Assembly (NCBI RefSeq): GCF_003949795.1
Contig: NZ_RPRY01000031.1
Span: 1-39,615 of the forward strand
DNA from: Streptomyces sp. WAC06614
GTDB lineage: Bacteria > Actinomycetota > Actinomycetes > Streptomycetales > Streptomycetaceae
Direction of reading: 5' to 3'
Length of the DNA stretch: 39,615 bases
This document shows, piece by piece, positions 8,100 through 17,303 of this stretch. The first letter of the stretch is position 1. The number at the start of each line of letters is the position of its first letter. The notes below the pieces were generated by a model, which ran no database searches, was not told the DNA's origin, and saw nothing but the letters and a program-made list of their open reading frames with translations. Both the position numbers and the translations under genes were made by a program.

Positions 8100-8776
8100 C
8101 CACTCGCATCGGCGTCGTCACCTTCCCCGGGACGCTCGACGACCGCGACTCGCTGCGCGCCGTGCGGCTCGCCGGCGCCGAGCCGGTCTCCCTCTGGCAC
8201 CGTGACAAGAACCTCCACCAGGTCGACGCGGTCGTCCTCGCGGGCGGCTTCTCCTACGGCGACTACCTGCGGGCGGGGGCCATCTCCCGCTTCTCGCCGG
8301 TGATGGAGACCATCATCGACCAGGCCAGGGCCGGCATGCCGGTCCTGGGCATCTGCAACGGCTTCCAGGTCCTCACCGAGGCCCACCTGCTGCCGGGCGC
8401 GATGCTGCGCAACAACCACCTGCACTTCATCTGCCGCGACCAGAAGCTGCGCGTCGAGAACGCCGCGACCTCCTGGACCGGCGACTACGAGCAGGGCCAG
8501 GAGATCTCGGTCCCGCTCAAGAACATGGACGGCCGGTACGTCGCCGACGAGCGCACGCTGGACGAACTGGAGGCCGAGGGCCGAGTGGCCTTCCGGTACC
8601 TCGACATGAACCCCAACGGTTCGCTGCGCGACATCGCCGGCATCACCAACGAGGCCGGCAACGTCGTGGGCCTGATGCCGCACCCCGAGCACGCGGTCGA
8701 GCCGCTGATCGGGACGGGCCGCACCGACGGCCTCCCGTTCTTCACCTCGGTCCTGAAGAAGCTGGTGAACGCATGA
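8096..8776 (+). CDS. purQ: Phosphoribosylformylglycinamidine synthase subunit PurQ (glutaminase)
   Basis: 226 residues, class I glutamine amidotransferase. It hydrolyses glutamine and supplies ammonia to PurL. The catalytic Cys lies in the nucleophile elbow [10 protein letters not shown], and the His/Glu pair in [11 protein letters not shown]. The opening [20 protein letters not shown] and the [12 protein letters not shown] segment are typical. The GTG start overlaps purS by 4 bp and the stop overlaps purL by 4 bp (ATGA), so the three subunits are made in a coupled series and probably in equal amounts. Confidence 0.97.
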   Translation: MTTRIGVVTFPGTLDDRDSLRAVRLAGAEPVSLWHRDKNLHQVDAVVLAGGFSYGDYLRAGAISRFSPVMETIIDQARAGMPVLGICNGFQVLTEAHLLPGAMLRNNHLHFICRDQKLRVENAATSWTGDYEQGQEISVPLKNMDGRYVADERTLDELEAEGRVAFRYLDMNPNGSLRDIAGITNEAGNVVGLMPHPEHAVEPLIGTGRTDGLPFFTSVLKKLVNA

Positions 8777-11022
8777 GCCTGGACACCGTCAAGCACGCGA
8801 CGGAGACCCCGGACGCGTCCCAGCCGTGGAAGGAGCTCGGCCTCAAGGAGGACGAGTACGCCCGGATCCGCGAGATCCTCGGCCGCCGCCCCACCGGCGC
8901 CGAGCTCGCCATGTACTCCGTCATGTGGTCCGAGCACTGCTCGTACAAGAGCAGCAAGGTCCACCTGAAGCAGTTCAGCGAGAAGAAGCCGCAGTCCGAC
9001 GCCATGCTCGTCGGCATCGGCGAGAACGCCGGCGTCGTCGACGTCGGCCAGGGTTACGCGGTCACCTTCAAGGTCGAGTCGCACAACCACCCCTCGTACA
9101 TCGAGCCGTACCAGGGCGCGGCCACCGGCGTCGGCGGCATCGTCCGCGACATCCTCGCCATGGGCGCCCGTCCGGTCGCCGTGGTCGACCCGCTGCGCTT
9201 CGGCGCCGCCGACCACCCCGACACCAAGCGCGTCCTGCCGGGCGTCGTCGCCGGCATCGGCGGCTACGGCAACTGCCTGGGCCTGCCCAACATCGGCGGC
9301 GAGGTCGTCTTCGACTCCTGCTACCAGGGCAACCCGCTGGTCAACGCCGGCTGCATCGGCGTGATGAAGCACGAGGACCTGCACCTGGCCAAGGCCTCCG
9401 GCCCCGGCAACAAGGTCATCCTCTACGGCGCCCGCACGGGCGGCGACGGCATCGGCGGCGTCTCGGTCCTCGCGTCCGAGACCTTCGACGACACCAAGCC
9501 CACCAAGCGCCCCGCCGTCCAGGTCGGCGACCCGTTCCAGGAGAAGCTCCTCATCGAGTGCACCCTGGAGGTCTTCCACGAGAAGCTGGTCGCCGGCATC
9601 CAGGACCTCGGCGGCGCCGGCCTGTCCTGCGCCACCTCCGAGCTGGCCTCGGCCGGTTCCGGCGGCATGCGCGTGGACCTCGACACCGTTCCGCTGCGCG
9701 ACGCGACGCTCTCGCCCGAGGAGATCCTCATGAGCGAGTCGCAGGAGCGCATGTGCGCGATCGTCGAGCCGCAGCACGTCGACCGCTTCATGGAGATCTG
9801 CGAGAAGTGGGACGTCATCGCCACCGTCATCGGTGAGGTGACCGACGGCGAGCGCCTGGAGATCTTCTGGCACGGCGAGCAGATCGTGGACGTGCCCCCG
9901 GGTACCGTCGCCCACGAGGGCCCGACGTACCACCGCCCGTACGAGCGCCCCTCCTGGCAGGACGCGCTCCAGGCGGACGACGCGGGCAAGCTGCCGCGTC
10001 CGCAGACCGGCGCGGAGCTGCGCGAGCAGGTCCTGGCCCTGGTCTCGTCGCCGAACCAGGCCTCCAAGTCCTGGATCACCGACCAGTACGACCGCTTCGT
10101 GCAGGGCAACACCGTGCTCGCCCAGCCCGAGGACGCCGGTGTGGTCCGCATCGACGAGGAGACCAACCTCGGCGTGGCCATGGCGACCGACGGCAACGGC
10201 CGGTTCGCCAAGCTCGACCCGTACGCGGGCGCGCAGCTCGCGCTGGCCGAGGCGTACCGCAACGTCGCCGCGACCGGGGCGAAGCCCCTGGCCATCTCCG
10301 ACTGCCTGAACTTCGGCTCTCCCGAGGACCCGGGCGTCATGTGGCAGTTCGCCGAGGCCTGCCGCGGTCTCGCCGACGGCTGCCTGGAGCTGGGCACCCC
10401 GGTGACCGGCGGCAACGTCTCCCTCTACAACCAGACGGGCGACACCGCGATCCACCCGACCCCGGTCGTGGCGGTCCTGGGTGTCATCGACGACGTCACC
10501 CGCCGCACCCCGATGGCCTTCGCCGAAGCCGGCCAGCTGCTGTACCTGCTGGGCGACACGGCCGAGGAGTTCGGTGGTTCGGCCTGGTCCGAGGTGGTCC
10601 ACGGGCACCTGGGCGGCCTGCCGCCGAAGGTGGACCTGGCCCGCGAGAAGCTGCTGGGCGAGATCCTGATCTCCGCGTCGCGCGACGGCATGGTCGACGC
10701 CGCGCACGACCTGTCGGACGGCGGCGTGATCCAGGCGCTCACCGAGTCCTGCCTGCGCGGCGGCAACGGCGCGCGGATCGTGGTCCCGGAGCACCTGGAC
10801 GCGTTCACCTTCCTGTTCTCCGAGTCCGCGGGCCGGGCGATCGTCGCCGTGCCGCGCAGCGAGGAGCTCCGCTTCACCGACATGTGCGGCGCCCGGGGCC
10901 TCCCGGCGACCCGGATCGGTGTCGTGGACGGGGACGCGATCGAGGTCCAGGGCGAGTTCGAGATCCCGCTGAGCGAACTCCGCGAGGCTCACGAGGCCAC
11001 CATTCCGGCCATCCTGGCCTGA
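8773..11022 (+). CDS. purL: Phosphoribosylformylglycinamidine synthase subunit PurL (synthetase)
   Basis: 749 residues, the small type of PurL that works with separate PurS and PurQ. It uses ATP and ammonia to convert FGAR to FGAM. Motifs include EHCSYKSSK near residue 55, [41 protein letters not shown] (about 90-115), [24 protein letters not shown] segment [13 protein letters not shown], and a second-half [10 protein letters not shown] and AAHDLSDGG. The last gene of the coupled purSQL set, it ends before a short gap to an unrelated membrane protein. Confidence 0.97.
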   Translation: MSLDTVKHATETPDASQPWKELGLKEDEYARIREILGRRPTGAELAMYSVMWSEHCSYKSSKVHLKQFSEKKPQSDAMLVGIGENAGVVDVGQGYAVTFKVESHNHPSYIEPYQGAATGVGGIVRDILAMGARPVAVVDPLRFGAADHPDTKRVLPGVVAGIGGYGNCLGLPNIGGEVVFDSCYQGNPLVNAGCIGVMKHEDLHLAKASGPGNKVILYGARTGGDGIGGVSVLASETFDDTKPTKRPAVQVGDPFQEKLLIECTLEVFHEKLVAGIQDLGGAGLSCATSELASAGSGGMRVDLDTVPLRDATLSPEEILMSESQERMCAIVEPQHVDRFMEICEKWDVIATVIGEVTDGERLEIFWHGEQIVDVPPGTVAHEGPTYHRPYERPSWQDALQADDAGKLPRPQTGAELREQVLALVSSPNQASKSWITDQYDRFVQGNTVLAQPEDAGVVRIDEETNLGVAMATDGNGRFAKLDPYAGAQLALAEAYRNVAATGAKPLAISDCLNFGSPEDPGVMWQFAEACRGLADGCLELGTPVTGGNVSLYNQTGDTAIHPTPVVAVLGVIDDVTRRTPMAFAEAGQLLYLLGDTAEEFGGSAWSEVVHGHLGGLPPKVDLAREKLLGEILISASRDGMVDAAHDLSDGGVIQALTESCLRGGNGARIVVPEHLDAFTFLFSESAGRAIVAVPRSEELRFTDMCGARGLPATRIGVVDGDAIEVQGEFEIPLSELREAHEATIPAILA

Positions 11023-11166
11023 CGGATCCCGGTACGGAGCAGGGGCCGGGGCGTTGTCCACAGGTTGTGGGCGGGCCCCGGCCCTTGTCGTTCCGCGTTG
11101 CTACGGTGCTGTGACGTCAGGGGAAGCACCGGGAACGGGGAATGCCGAGGGGCGGGGGTGGGGGTC

Positions 11167-12528
11167 GTGTTCGATCCGCTGTCGGGGATGTCGGGGCCGG
11201 ACACGGGGCCCGGGTCGGGGGGTGCGGACGACCGTCCGCGGGTGGACCGGCGGATCCTGCCCGACCGGGGGCGGCGGTGGAACAGGGTCAATGGCCTGCT
11301 GTGCACCCTCGCGGTCCTCGGCACGGTCGTGGGCGGCTGGTCGCTGTACGACTCGTACGGGCGCCGGCAGGAGCGGCAGGAGAGCCGGGCCGTCGTCGAG
11401 ACCTCCTGCGCCGGGCTGGTCGACGCCACCGCGGTGCTGCGGCTGAGCGGTGGGGCGGACCGGGTGACCCGGGCCGGCTCGTCCCGGGTGGACCTGGGCA
11501 GACCGTCGAGCGGCTGCCTGCTGGACACCGTCCGCGCGGTGGACGGCGACCGCCGGACGATCCGGCACTTCTCCCTCACGGTCCGGTCGCGGCCCGACCC
11601 GCTGCGGGCGGGGCGGCTCGGGGAGGAACGGGTGGGGGACGAAGCGCCGTTCAGCTCCCGCGGGATACGCGAGCGCGAGGACGCCACCGCGCGGCTCGAC
11701 CTGCCGAACCGGCTTCCGCTGGGCGACGGCGCGCCGGGGGACCACGGGGTGCGGAGCGTCTCCGTGGTCGCCGCGTGCCGTGCGCCCGCCCCCTCCGGCA
11801 TCACCTCGATCCTGGTCACGGCGTCCTCGGGGGAGGCCGTCGGGGCCACCGAGGCGGAGCTGGGATCGGTGGGGCGGCTCGCCCGGGACGCAGCGGTCGA
11901 GGCCGCGCGCCGGGTCGGCTGCGAGGCGGAGATCCCCGCGCTCCCCGACCGGCTGCCGCTGCCCGCCCTCGCTCTGGGACCGGCGGAATCCGCCCAGGGC
12001 ACCTGCGCCTGGTACGCCGCCGCGGCCCGGGCCGGTGACCCGGCCGAGCCAGGGCGGGAGCGCCTGCCCGACCGGGCGGCCGGGGCTCCCACCGCGGCGC
12101 ACGGGCGGGTCGAGTCCTGTGTGCTGGCCGTGGGGCCGGAGCGGGTGCGCCGGGTGCTGCCGGGGCTCGGGCCCGGGGAGCGGCAGGGCCAGGACGTCGA
12201 CCGGGCCCTCGACGACCGGCCGTGGTGGATCAGGACGTACTCCGCCTTCGGTGACGACGCCGACGAGGCCCTGGTCACGGCCCGGCTCTCGCCCCGCCCG
12301 ATACCCGAGCTGGGCGCGGGCCGGTCGCAGGACGGCGAGGTGCTGTTCGGCTCCGCGACCTGCGCCGGCCGGCCCGCCGCCTTCAGCCTGCACACCCCGC
12401 CCGGCTACCGCGCGGTCCTCGGCGACGCCCGGCTCGGCGCACTGTTCGCCGCGTACGCCACCGAGACCGCACAGCGGCGGGGCTGCACCGGCCTGAAGCT
12501 GCCCGGGGCCGCCGGGCAGGCTGGGTAG
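11167..12528 (+). CDS. Hypothetical membrane-anchored protein
   Basis: About 453 residues from the GTG at 11167, which follows a G-rich run; a GTG at 11158 is an alternative. A cytosolic basic stretch (DRRILPDRGRRWNRVNG) precedes one membrane helix (LLCTLAVLGTVVGGWSLY, about residues 43-60), and the remainder should lie outside the cell. The outer part has evenly spaced single cysteines (VETSCAGLVDA, GCLLDT, VVAACRAP, GCEAEIP, GTCAWY, SCVLAV, ATCAGRPA, RGCTG) that could form disulfides. Two similar halves are suggested by the repeated 'TC.W/G...A' pattern. I recognise no named family. It lies on the same strand as purL and the following gene. Confidence 0.7.
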   Translation: MFDPLSGMSGPDTGPGSGGADDRPRVDRRILPDRGRRWNRVNGLLCTLAVLGTVVGGWSLYDSYGRRQERQESRAVVETSCAGLVDATAVLRLSGGADRVTRAGSSRVDLGRPSSGCLLDTVRAVDGDRRTIRHFSLTVRSRPDPLRAGRLGEERVGDEAPFSSRGIREREDATARLDLPNRLPLGDGAPGDHGVRSVSVVAACRAPAPSGITSILVTASSGEAVGATEAELGSVGRLARDAAVEAARRVGCEAEIPALPDRLPLPALALGPAESAQGTCAWYAAAARAGDPAEPGRERLPDRAAGAPTAAHGRVESCVLAVGPERVRRVLPGLGPGERQGQDVDRALDDRPWWIRTYSAFGDDADEALVTARLSPRPIPELGAGRSQDGEVLFGSATCAGRPAAFSLHTPPGYRAVLGDARLGALFAAYATETAQRRGCTGLKLPGAAGQAG

Positions 12529-12537
12529 GGTCGGGGC

Positions 12538-13329
12538 ATGCCGCCCGCCAAGAAGAAGCCGCGCACCTATGACTCCCGGCGGATCCGCGCCGCGGTGACC
12601 GGGCAGTTCGGCCAGGTCGCCGACGCCGTACGGGAGCTGACCCCCGAGCAGCTCGCCCGGCCGACCGGGCTCGGCGCGTGGACGGTCGCCGAACTGGCCG
12701 CGCACATCGCGTGGGTCGCCGACTCGCTGGCCCGCGGGCTAGACCGGCCGCCGGGCGCCAAGGCCGAACTGCCCCCGCACGAGTGGCCCTTCGCCACCGC
12801 CGCGCTGGCCGGGCGGATCGCGGAGGCGGCCGGGGAGACCCTGTCCGGGGCCCCGCTGCCCGAGCTGTTCGAGCGGGCCGGCGCCCGGCTGGCCGCGGCG
12901 CTCGACGCGCACCGGGACGACCGGGTGCTCGACCTGTGGATCGGGCCGATGACCCTCGGGGACTTCCTGGTCACCCGGACCGTGGAGCTGGTGGTCCACA
13001 CCGACGACCTGAACCGGGCGGCCGGGCTGTCCGTCCCCCTCGACCGGCAGGCGCTGGCCGCCTGTACCCGGCTGCTGGCCGACGCCCTCGCGCACAAGGC
13101 GCCCGGGGGCGCGGTGGAGGTGCGGATCCCGCCGTTCGCCGTGGTCCAGTGCATCGAGGGACCCCGGCACACCCGGGGCACCCCGCCCAACGTGGTGGAG
13201 ACCGACCCGCTGACCTGGCTCCGGCTGGCGACCGGACGCACCACCTGGGCCGAGGCCGTCGACGCCGCCGCGGTCAGCGCCGGCGGGGAGCGGGCCGACC
13301 TGGCCGGCCTGCTGCCCCTGATGAGCTGA
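12538..13329 (+). CDS. Maleylpyruvate isomerase-family mycothiol-dependent enzyme
   Basis: 263 residues. The N-terminal DinB/MDMPI-like helical domain shows LTPEQLARPTGLGAWTVAEL followed by AAHIAWVADS, then VELVVHTDDLNRAAG with the His and Asp expected for metal or thiol-cofactor binding. The C-terminal part (GTPPNVVETDPLTWLRLATGR) looks like the sterol-carrier-like domain attached in this family. Such proteins use mycothiol, the actinobacterial low-molecular-weight thiol, but the substrate is not known. The ATG at 12538 lies 9 bases past the upstream stop, so cotranscription is likely. Confidence 0.85.
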   Translation: MPPAKKKPRTYDSRRIRAAVTGQFGQVADAVRELTPEQLARPTGLGAWTVAELAAHIAWVADSLARGLDRPPGAKAELPPHEWPFATAALAGRIAEAAGETLSGAPLPELFERAGARLAAALDAHRDDRVLDLWIGPMTLGDFLVTRTVELVVHTDDLNRAAGLSVPLDRQALAACTRLLADALAHKAPGGAVEVRIPPFAVVQCIEGPRHTRGTPPNVVETDPLTWLRLATGRTTWAEAVDAAAVSAGGERADLAGLLPLMS

Positions 13330-13365
13330 GCGGAACCGATCCCTCCGGGCGTACGTCCCAGAGGC

Positions 13366-13977
13366 ATGCAGAAGCCGAAGTTCGAGCCGAAGCCGATGCG
13401 GGACCCGGCCCGGCCCGTCGTGGTCCCGGTCCTCGCCCTGGCCGCCGTCCTGGCCCTGCTCGCCTGCGCACCGTCCCCTGCGTCCCCGGCCCGGGACCGG
13501 CCGGGGCGGCCGGGGACCCCGGCCGTGAGCCCCGCCGGCCCCGCGAGCCCCGCCGGTGCGGCCGCCGAGGCCCCGCTCACCGGGACCCGGTGGACCGTGA
13601 CCGGGCTGCTCGGCCGGGCCGGGGCGACACCCCTGCCCGCGGCGGCCCGGGGCGCGGCGTACTTCACGCTCACGCCCGAGGGCTCGGCGAGCGGCAACCT
13701 GGGCTGCAACCGGTTCTCCGCCCCGGTCGCGTACGCCCCCGACGGCTCGGTGGCGTTCGGGCCGGTCCTGGCCACCCGGATGGCGTGCACCGGGCCGCGC
13801 GGCGAGGTCGAGCGGGCCCTGACCGCCCTGTTCGCCACGGGCCCGCTCACCGTGCGGCTCACGGACCGCTCCCTGCAGCTGACCGCCGCGGACGGCGCCT
13901 CGGGCCTGACGGCCGCCACCACGCCGGACGGGGCGACGACGGCCGGGGCGACGACGGCCGGGGCTCAGCCCGGGTAG
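13366..13977 (+). CDS. META domain-containing lipoprotein
   Basis: 203 residues. The signal peptide (VVVPVLALAAVLALLAC) ends in a lipobox, LLAC, followed by a Pro/Ala-rich linker (about 35-65). A META/HslJ domain follows: LTGTRWTVTGL, AYFTLTPEGSASGNLGCNRF, FGPVLATRMACTG. HslJ-type proteins are heat- or stress-linked outer-surface proteins of unclear mechanism. The C-terminus carries a short repeat (GATTAGATTAGA). Its end overlaps the convergent sulfatase gene by 13 bases. ATG 13366 follows a weak site; an internal ATG 11 codons on is possible. Confidence 0.82.
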   Translation: MQKPKFEPKPMRDPARPVVVPVLALAAVLALLACAPSPASPARDRPGRPGTPAVSPAGPASPAGAAAEAPLTGTRWTVTGLLGRAGATPLPAAARGAAYFTLTPEGSASGNLGCNRFSAPVAYAPDGSVAFGPVLATRMACTGPRGEVERALTALFATGPLTVRLTDRSLQLTAADGASGLTAATTPDGATTAGATTAGAQPG

Positions 13978-15386
13978 GGCAGCAGGGTGGCGTTCGTCCG
14001 TTCCCAGGCAGCCTTCAGCTCGGCCAGCCGGGACGGCTCGACCGCCGCCTTGTCGGCCTGCTCCCGTACGTCGCCCGCCAGGTTGAAGAGCTGGTCCTGG
14101 CCGGACCGGCCGCGGTAGTACTTCCAGTCGCCGCGCCGCAGCGCCCGCTCGCCCCGGACCCGCCAGAACAGGTCCCGGGTGGGTGCCGCCTCCCCGCGCA
14201 GCAGGTAGCCGGCCAGGCTCGCACCGTCCAGCGGGTACGCCGGGTGCGGCCGGGCCCCGGCCAGCTCCAGCAGGGTGGCCGTCCAGTCCGGGCTGAACAC
14301 CGGGACCCGGCTGACCTGTCCGCCGTCGATCCGGGCCGGCCAGCGCAGGAGGGTGGGAACCCGGATGCCGCCCTCCTGGAGCGAGGCCTTGTTGCCGGAC
14401 AGCGGCCAGTTGTGGGAGAAGCGCTCCCCGCCGTTGTCGCTGGCGAAGACGACCAGGGTGTCCCGTTCCTGGCCGGACCGGCGCAGGGCGTCGAGGACGG
14501 TGCCGACGGAACGGTCGAGGTCCTCGACCATCTGCCGGTACTTCTCGATCGAGCCACCGTCCTGGTGCCACAGCGCCCGCCCCTCACCGGCCTTGATCCG
14601 GCGGACGATCTCGGCGCTGGTCTCCTCGTCGCCGTCGGCGATCCACGGCCAGTGCGGGGTGGTGAAGTTCAGGTTCAGCAGCCACGGCTTCCCGCCGTGG
14701 TCGCGCCGCACGTAGTCGCTCGCCCGCTCGGTGAGGATGCGGGTGTAGTACCGCAGGTCCTTGTACTCGGCGTCGCCCTCGTAGAGGTCGTACTCGCCGC
14801 CCAGGCCCAGCTTGGAGTAGTACTCCAGGGCTCCGCCGAAGTTGCCGAAGAACTCCTCCCAGCCGGACCGGGTGGGGCTGTACGCGGGCAGGTAGCCGCA
14901 GTGCCACTTGCCGATCAGCGCGGTGGAGTAGCCGGCGTCGCGCAGCAGGGAGGCCAGCGTGGGATGGGTGGGCTCCAGGCCCACGGACTTGTCGGCGATC
15001 GGCTCGGCCAGGCCGCCCTTGGTGCGGCCGGGGAAACGGCCGGTGTAGAGGCTGAACCGGGTGGGCGAGCAGGTGGCCGATCCGGAGTAGGCGTCGGTGA
15101 AACGGACGCCCTGACGGGCCAGCCGGTCCAGGTTCGGCGTCCTGATGTGCGGGGCGCCGTACGAGGACAGGTCGGCCCAGCCGAGGTCGTCGCCGAGGAT
15201 GAACAGCACGTTGGGACGGCGCGCGGCCCGGCCGGGAGCGGCACGGAACTCGCGTTCGGCGGGCGGGGCCGCAGGGGTCTGCGCGGCCTGGGCCGGGGCG
15301 GCGGCCCCGAGTCCGGCGGCGGCGGCCGTGGCGGCGGCGGCCCCGCCGAAGGCGCGGCGGGACAGCGTGCGGTCGTTGCTGGGCAT
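13965..15386 (-). CDS. Tat-exported sulfatase
   Basis: 473 residues. The start at ATG 15386 puts a twin-arginine signal (LSRRAFGGAAAATAAAAGLG) at the N-terminus, so the enzyme should be folded and exported. The alkaline phosphatase-fold sulfatase domain opens with RPNVLFILGDDLGWADLSSYG, whose two Asp bind metal. The catalytic Cys that becomes formylglycine lies in CSPTRFSLYTGR (C-x-P-x-R). Further sites are GKWHCGY and VFASDNGGE. It would release sulfate from an organic sulfate ester. A poly-cysteine leader peptide 122 bases upstream suggests sulfur-dependent control. No formylglycine-generating enzyme gene is visible here. Confidence 0.92.
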   Translation of the reverse strand: MPSNDRTLSRRAFGGAAAATAAAAGLGAAAPAQAAQTPAAPPAEREFRAAPGRAARRPNVLFILGDDLGWADLSSYGAPHIRTPNLDRLARQGVRFTDAYSGSATCSPTRFSLYTGRFPGRTKGGLAEPIADKSVGLEPTHPTLASLLRDAGYSTALIGKWHCGYLPAYSPTRSGWEEFFGNFGGALEYYSKLGLGGEYDLYEGDAEYKDLRYYTRILTERASDYVRRDHGGKPWLLNLNFTTPHWPWIADGDEETSAEIVRRIKAGEGRALWHQDGGSIEKYRQMVEDLDRSVGTVLDALRRSGQERDTLVVFASDNGGERFSHNWPLSGNKASLQEGGIRVPTLLRWPARIDGGQVSRVPVFSPDWTATLLELAGARPHPAYPLDGASLAGYLLRGEAAPTRDLFWRVRGERALRRGDWKYYRGRSGQDQLFNLAGDVREQADKAAVEPSRLAELKAAWERTNATLLPYPG

Positions 15387-15507
15387 GGGTGTGCGTGCTC
15401 CGGGGAAGCGGCGGGCGCGAGGAGGCGACCCGCTGGGGAAAGGGCCCCGCACGGTGGCAGGGGCAAGGAAAAGGAGCCCGGTCAGGGGCGACGGTGTGCC
15501 GGGGTGC

Positions 15508-15600
15508 TCAACGGCAGCAACAGATGGCGCTCGCTACACGGACCAGGTCGACGTGGCGGCGCTCCACGAGGGTGACGGTTCGGTCACCGAGGGGCTGCAT
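15508..15600 (-). CDS. Poly-cysteine leader peptide upstream of the sulfatase
   Basis: A 30-residue ORF ending RRHVDLVRVASAICCCR. The RRHVDL...A..C ending matches the actinobacterial 'putative leader peptide' class, whose terminal Cys run is thought to sense cysteine supply by ribosome stalling (cysteine-responsive attenuation, described in mycobacteria). It precedes the sulfatase start by 122 bases on the same strand. A TTGACA (15633-15638 on the minus strand) upstream could be its -35 box. The short gap holds a GCCCC/GGGGC inverted repeat that could take part in attenuation. The motif is directly visible; its regulatory role is inferred from family knowledge. Confidence 0.8.
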   Translation of the reverse strand: MQPLGDRTVTLVERRHVDLVRVASAICCCR

Positions 15601-15736
15601 GGGCCGAGAGCCTCGCCGAATGCGGCAGGAACTGTCAACACTCACCATCCGGATACCGAGACACGCGTAGATGGTCACCCTTCGTGCTGTGAGATTTCCC
15701 GGGCGTCCCCAATTCGGACCAGTGGTCGACGTCGCC

Positions 15737-15742
15737 TAGACT
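15737..15742 (+). promoter_or_regulatory. -10 box giving a probable leaderless purF mRNA
   Basis: TAGACT lies seven bases before the purF GTG at 15750, and no ribosome-binding site is visible between them. This is the usual arrangement of leaderless transcripts in Streptomyces. TTCGGA at 15713-15718 is a weak -35 candidate. The rest of the 15601-15736 gap shows nothing else apart from the leader-peptide promoter on the other strand. Confidence 0.6.
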
Positions 15743-15749
15743 CGGTGTC

Positions 15750-17267
15750 GTGCCTCGTGGTGATGGACGACTCAACCACGACCTGCTCCCCGGCGAGAAG
15801 GGCCCCCAGGACGCTTGCGGCGTCTTCGGTGTCTGGGCTCCGGGTGAAGAGGTCGCCAAGCTCACCTACTTCGGACTGTATGCACTGCAGCACCGTGGAC
15901 AAGAGTCCGCGGGAATCGCTGTGAGCAACGGTTCCCAGATCCTCGTCTTCAAGGACATGGGCCTCGTTTCCCAGGTCTTCGACGAAACCTCCCTCGGCTC
16001 CCTCCAGGGTCATATCGCGGTCGGTCACGCCCGTTACTCCACCACCGGTGCCTCGGTGTGGGAGAACGCGCAGCCGACGTTCCGCGCGACGGCCCACGGA
16101 TCGCTGGCCCTGGGACACAACGGCAACCTGGTCAACACGGCCGAGCTCGCGGAGATGGTCGCCGACCTTCCGCGTCAGGACGGCCGCGCGACCCAGGTCG
16201 CGGCCACCAACGACACCGACCTCGTCACTGCGCTCCTCGCGGGCCAGACCGACGAGGACGGCAAGCCGCTGACCGTCGAGGAGTCCGCCCGCGTGGTGCT
16301 CCCCAAGGTCCGGGGCGCCTTCTCCCTCGTCTTCATGGACGAGGGGACCCTCTACACCGCCCGTGACCCGCAGGGCATCCGCCCGCTGGTCCTCGGCCGC
16401 CTGGAGCGCGGCTGGGTGGTCGCGAGCGAGACCGCCGCCCTCGACATCGTGGGTGCCAGCTTCGTCCGCGAGGTCGAGCCCGGCGAGCTCATCGCCATCG
16501 ACGAGAACGGCCTGCGCACCTCTCGCTTCGCGGAAGCAAAGCCCAAGGGGTGTGTGTTCGAGTACGTCTACCTGGCGCGCCCGGACACCGACATCGCCGG
16601 TCGCAACGTCTACCTCAGCCGGGTCGAGATGGGCCGTCGCCTCGCCAAAGAGGCACCCGTCGACGCCGACCTGGTGATAGCGACGCCGGAGTCGGGCACC
16701 CCGGCCGCCGTCGGCTACGCCGAGGCCAGCGGTATCCCGTACGGCTCCGGCCTGGTGAAGAACGCCTATGTGGGCCGCACCTTCATCCAGCCGTCCCAGA
16801 CGATCCGCCAGCTCGGCATCCGCCTGAAGCTGAACCCGCTCAAGGAAGTCATCAAGGGCAAGCGCCTGGTGGTCGTCGACGACTCGATCGTCCGCGGCAA
16901 CACCCAGCGCGCCCTGGTCAAGATGCTCCGCGAGGCCGGCGCCGCCGAGGTCCACATCCGGATCTCGTCCCCGCCGGTGAAGTGGCCGTGCTTCTTCGGT
17001 ATCGACTTCGCCACCCGTGCGGAGCTGATCGCCAACGGCATGTCGGTCGACGAGATCGGCACGTCCCTGGGCGCGGACTCCCTGGCGTACATCTCCCTCG
17101 ACGCCATGATCGAGGCGACCACCATCCAGAAGCCGAACCTCTGCCGCGCCTGCTTCGACGGCGAGTACCCGATGGAGCTGCCGGACCCGGAGCTCCTCGG
17201 CAAGCAGCTGCTGGAGACCGAGCTGGCGGGCGGCCCCGACGCCGCCGACGCGCTCCGTCGCCCGTAA
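15750..17267 (+). CDS. purF: Amidophosphoribosyltransferase
   Basis: 505 residues; the first committed step of purine synthesis, turning PRPP and glutamine into phosphoribosylamine. A propeptide of about 22 residues precedes the catalytic Cys in DACGVFGVW, so self-cleavage to expose Cys23 is expected. The N-terminal Ntn glutaminase domain contains LYALQHRGQESAGIAV and GHARYSTTG. The C-terminal phosphoribosyltransferase domain has the PRPP loop VVVDDSIVRGNT. Cysteines in KWPCFFGIDF and NLCRACFDGEYP fit the iron-sulfur type known from Bacillus. GTG 15750 seems to be leaderless. purM follows 36 bases downstream. Confidence 0.96.
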   Translation: MPRGDGRLNHDLLPGEKGPQDACGVFGVWAPGEEVAKLTYFGLYALQHRGQESAGIAVSNGSQILVFKDMGLVSQVFDETSLGSLQGHIAVGHARYSTTGASVWENAQPTFRATAHGSLALGHNGNLVNTAELAEMVADLPRQDGRATQVAATNDTDLVTALLAGQTDEDGKPLTVEESARVVLPKVRGAFSLVFMDEGTLYTARDPQGIRPLVLGRLERGWVVASETAALDIVGASFVREVEPGELIAIDENGLRTSRFAEAKPKGCVFEYVYLARPDTDIAGRNVYLSRVEMGRRLAKEAPVDADLVIATPESGTPAAVGYAEASGIPYGSGLVKNAYVGRTFIQPSQTIRQLGIRLKLNPLKEVIKGKRLVVVDDSIVRGNTQRALVKMLREAGAAEVHIRISSPPVKWPCFFGIDFATRAELIANGMSVDEIGTSLGADSLAYISLDAMIEATTIQKPNLCRACFDGEYPMELPDPELLGKQLLETELAGGPDAADALRRP

Positions 17268-17303
17268 GACACCCGCAGTACACGACACGAAAGTTCTCCC
17301 CCC

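Noticed and set aside
8485..11061. An 858-residue minus-strand frame opposite purQ/purL
   Set aside because: Antisense to unmistakable purine genes; composition is that of a shadow frame and no family features are present.
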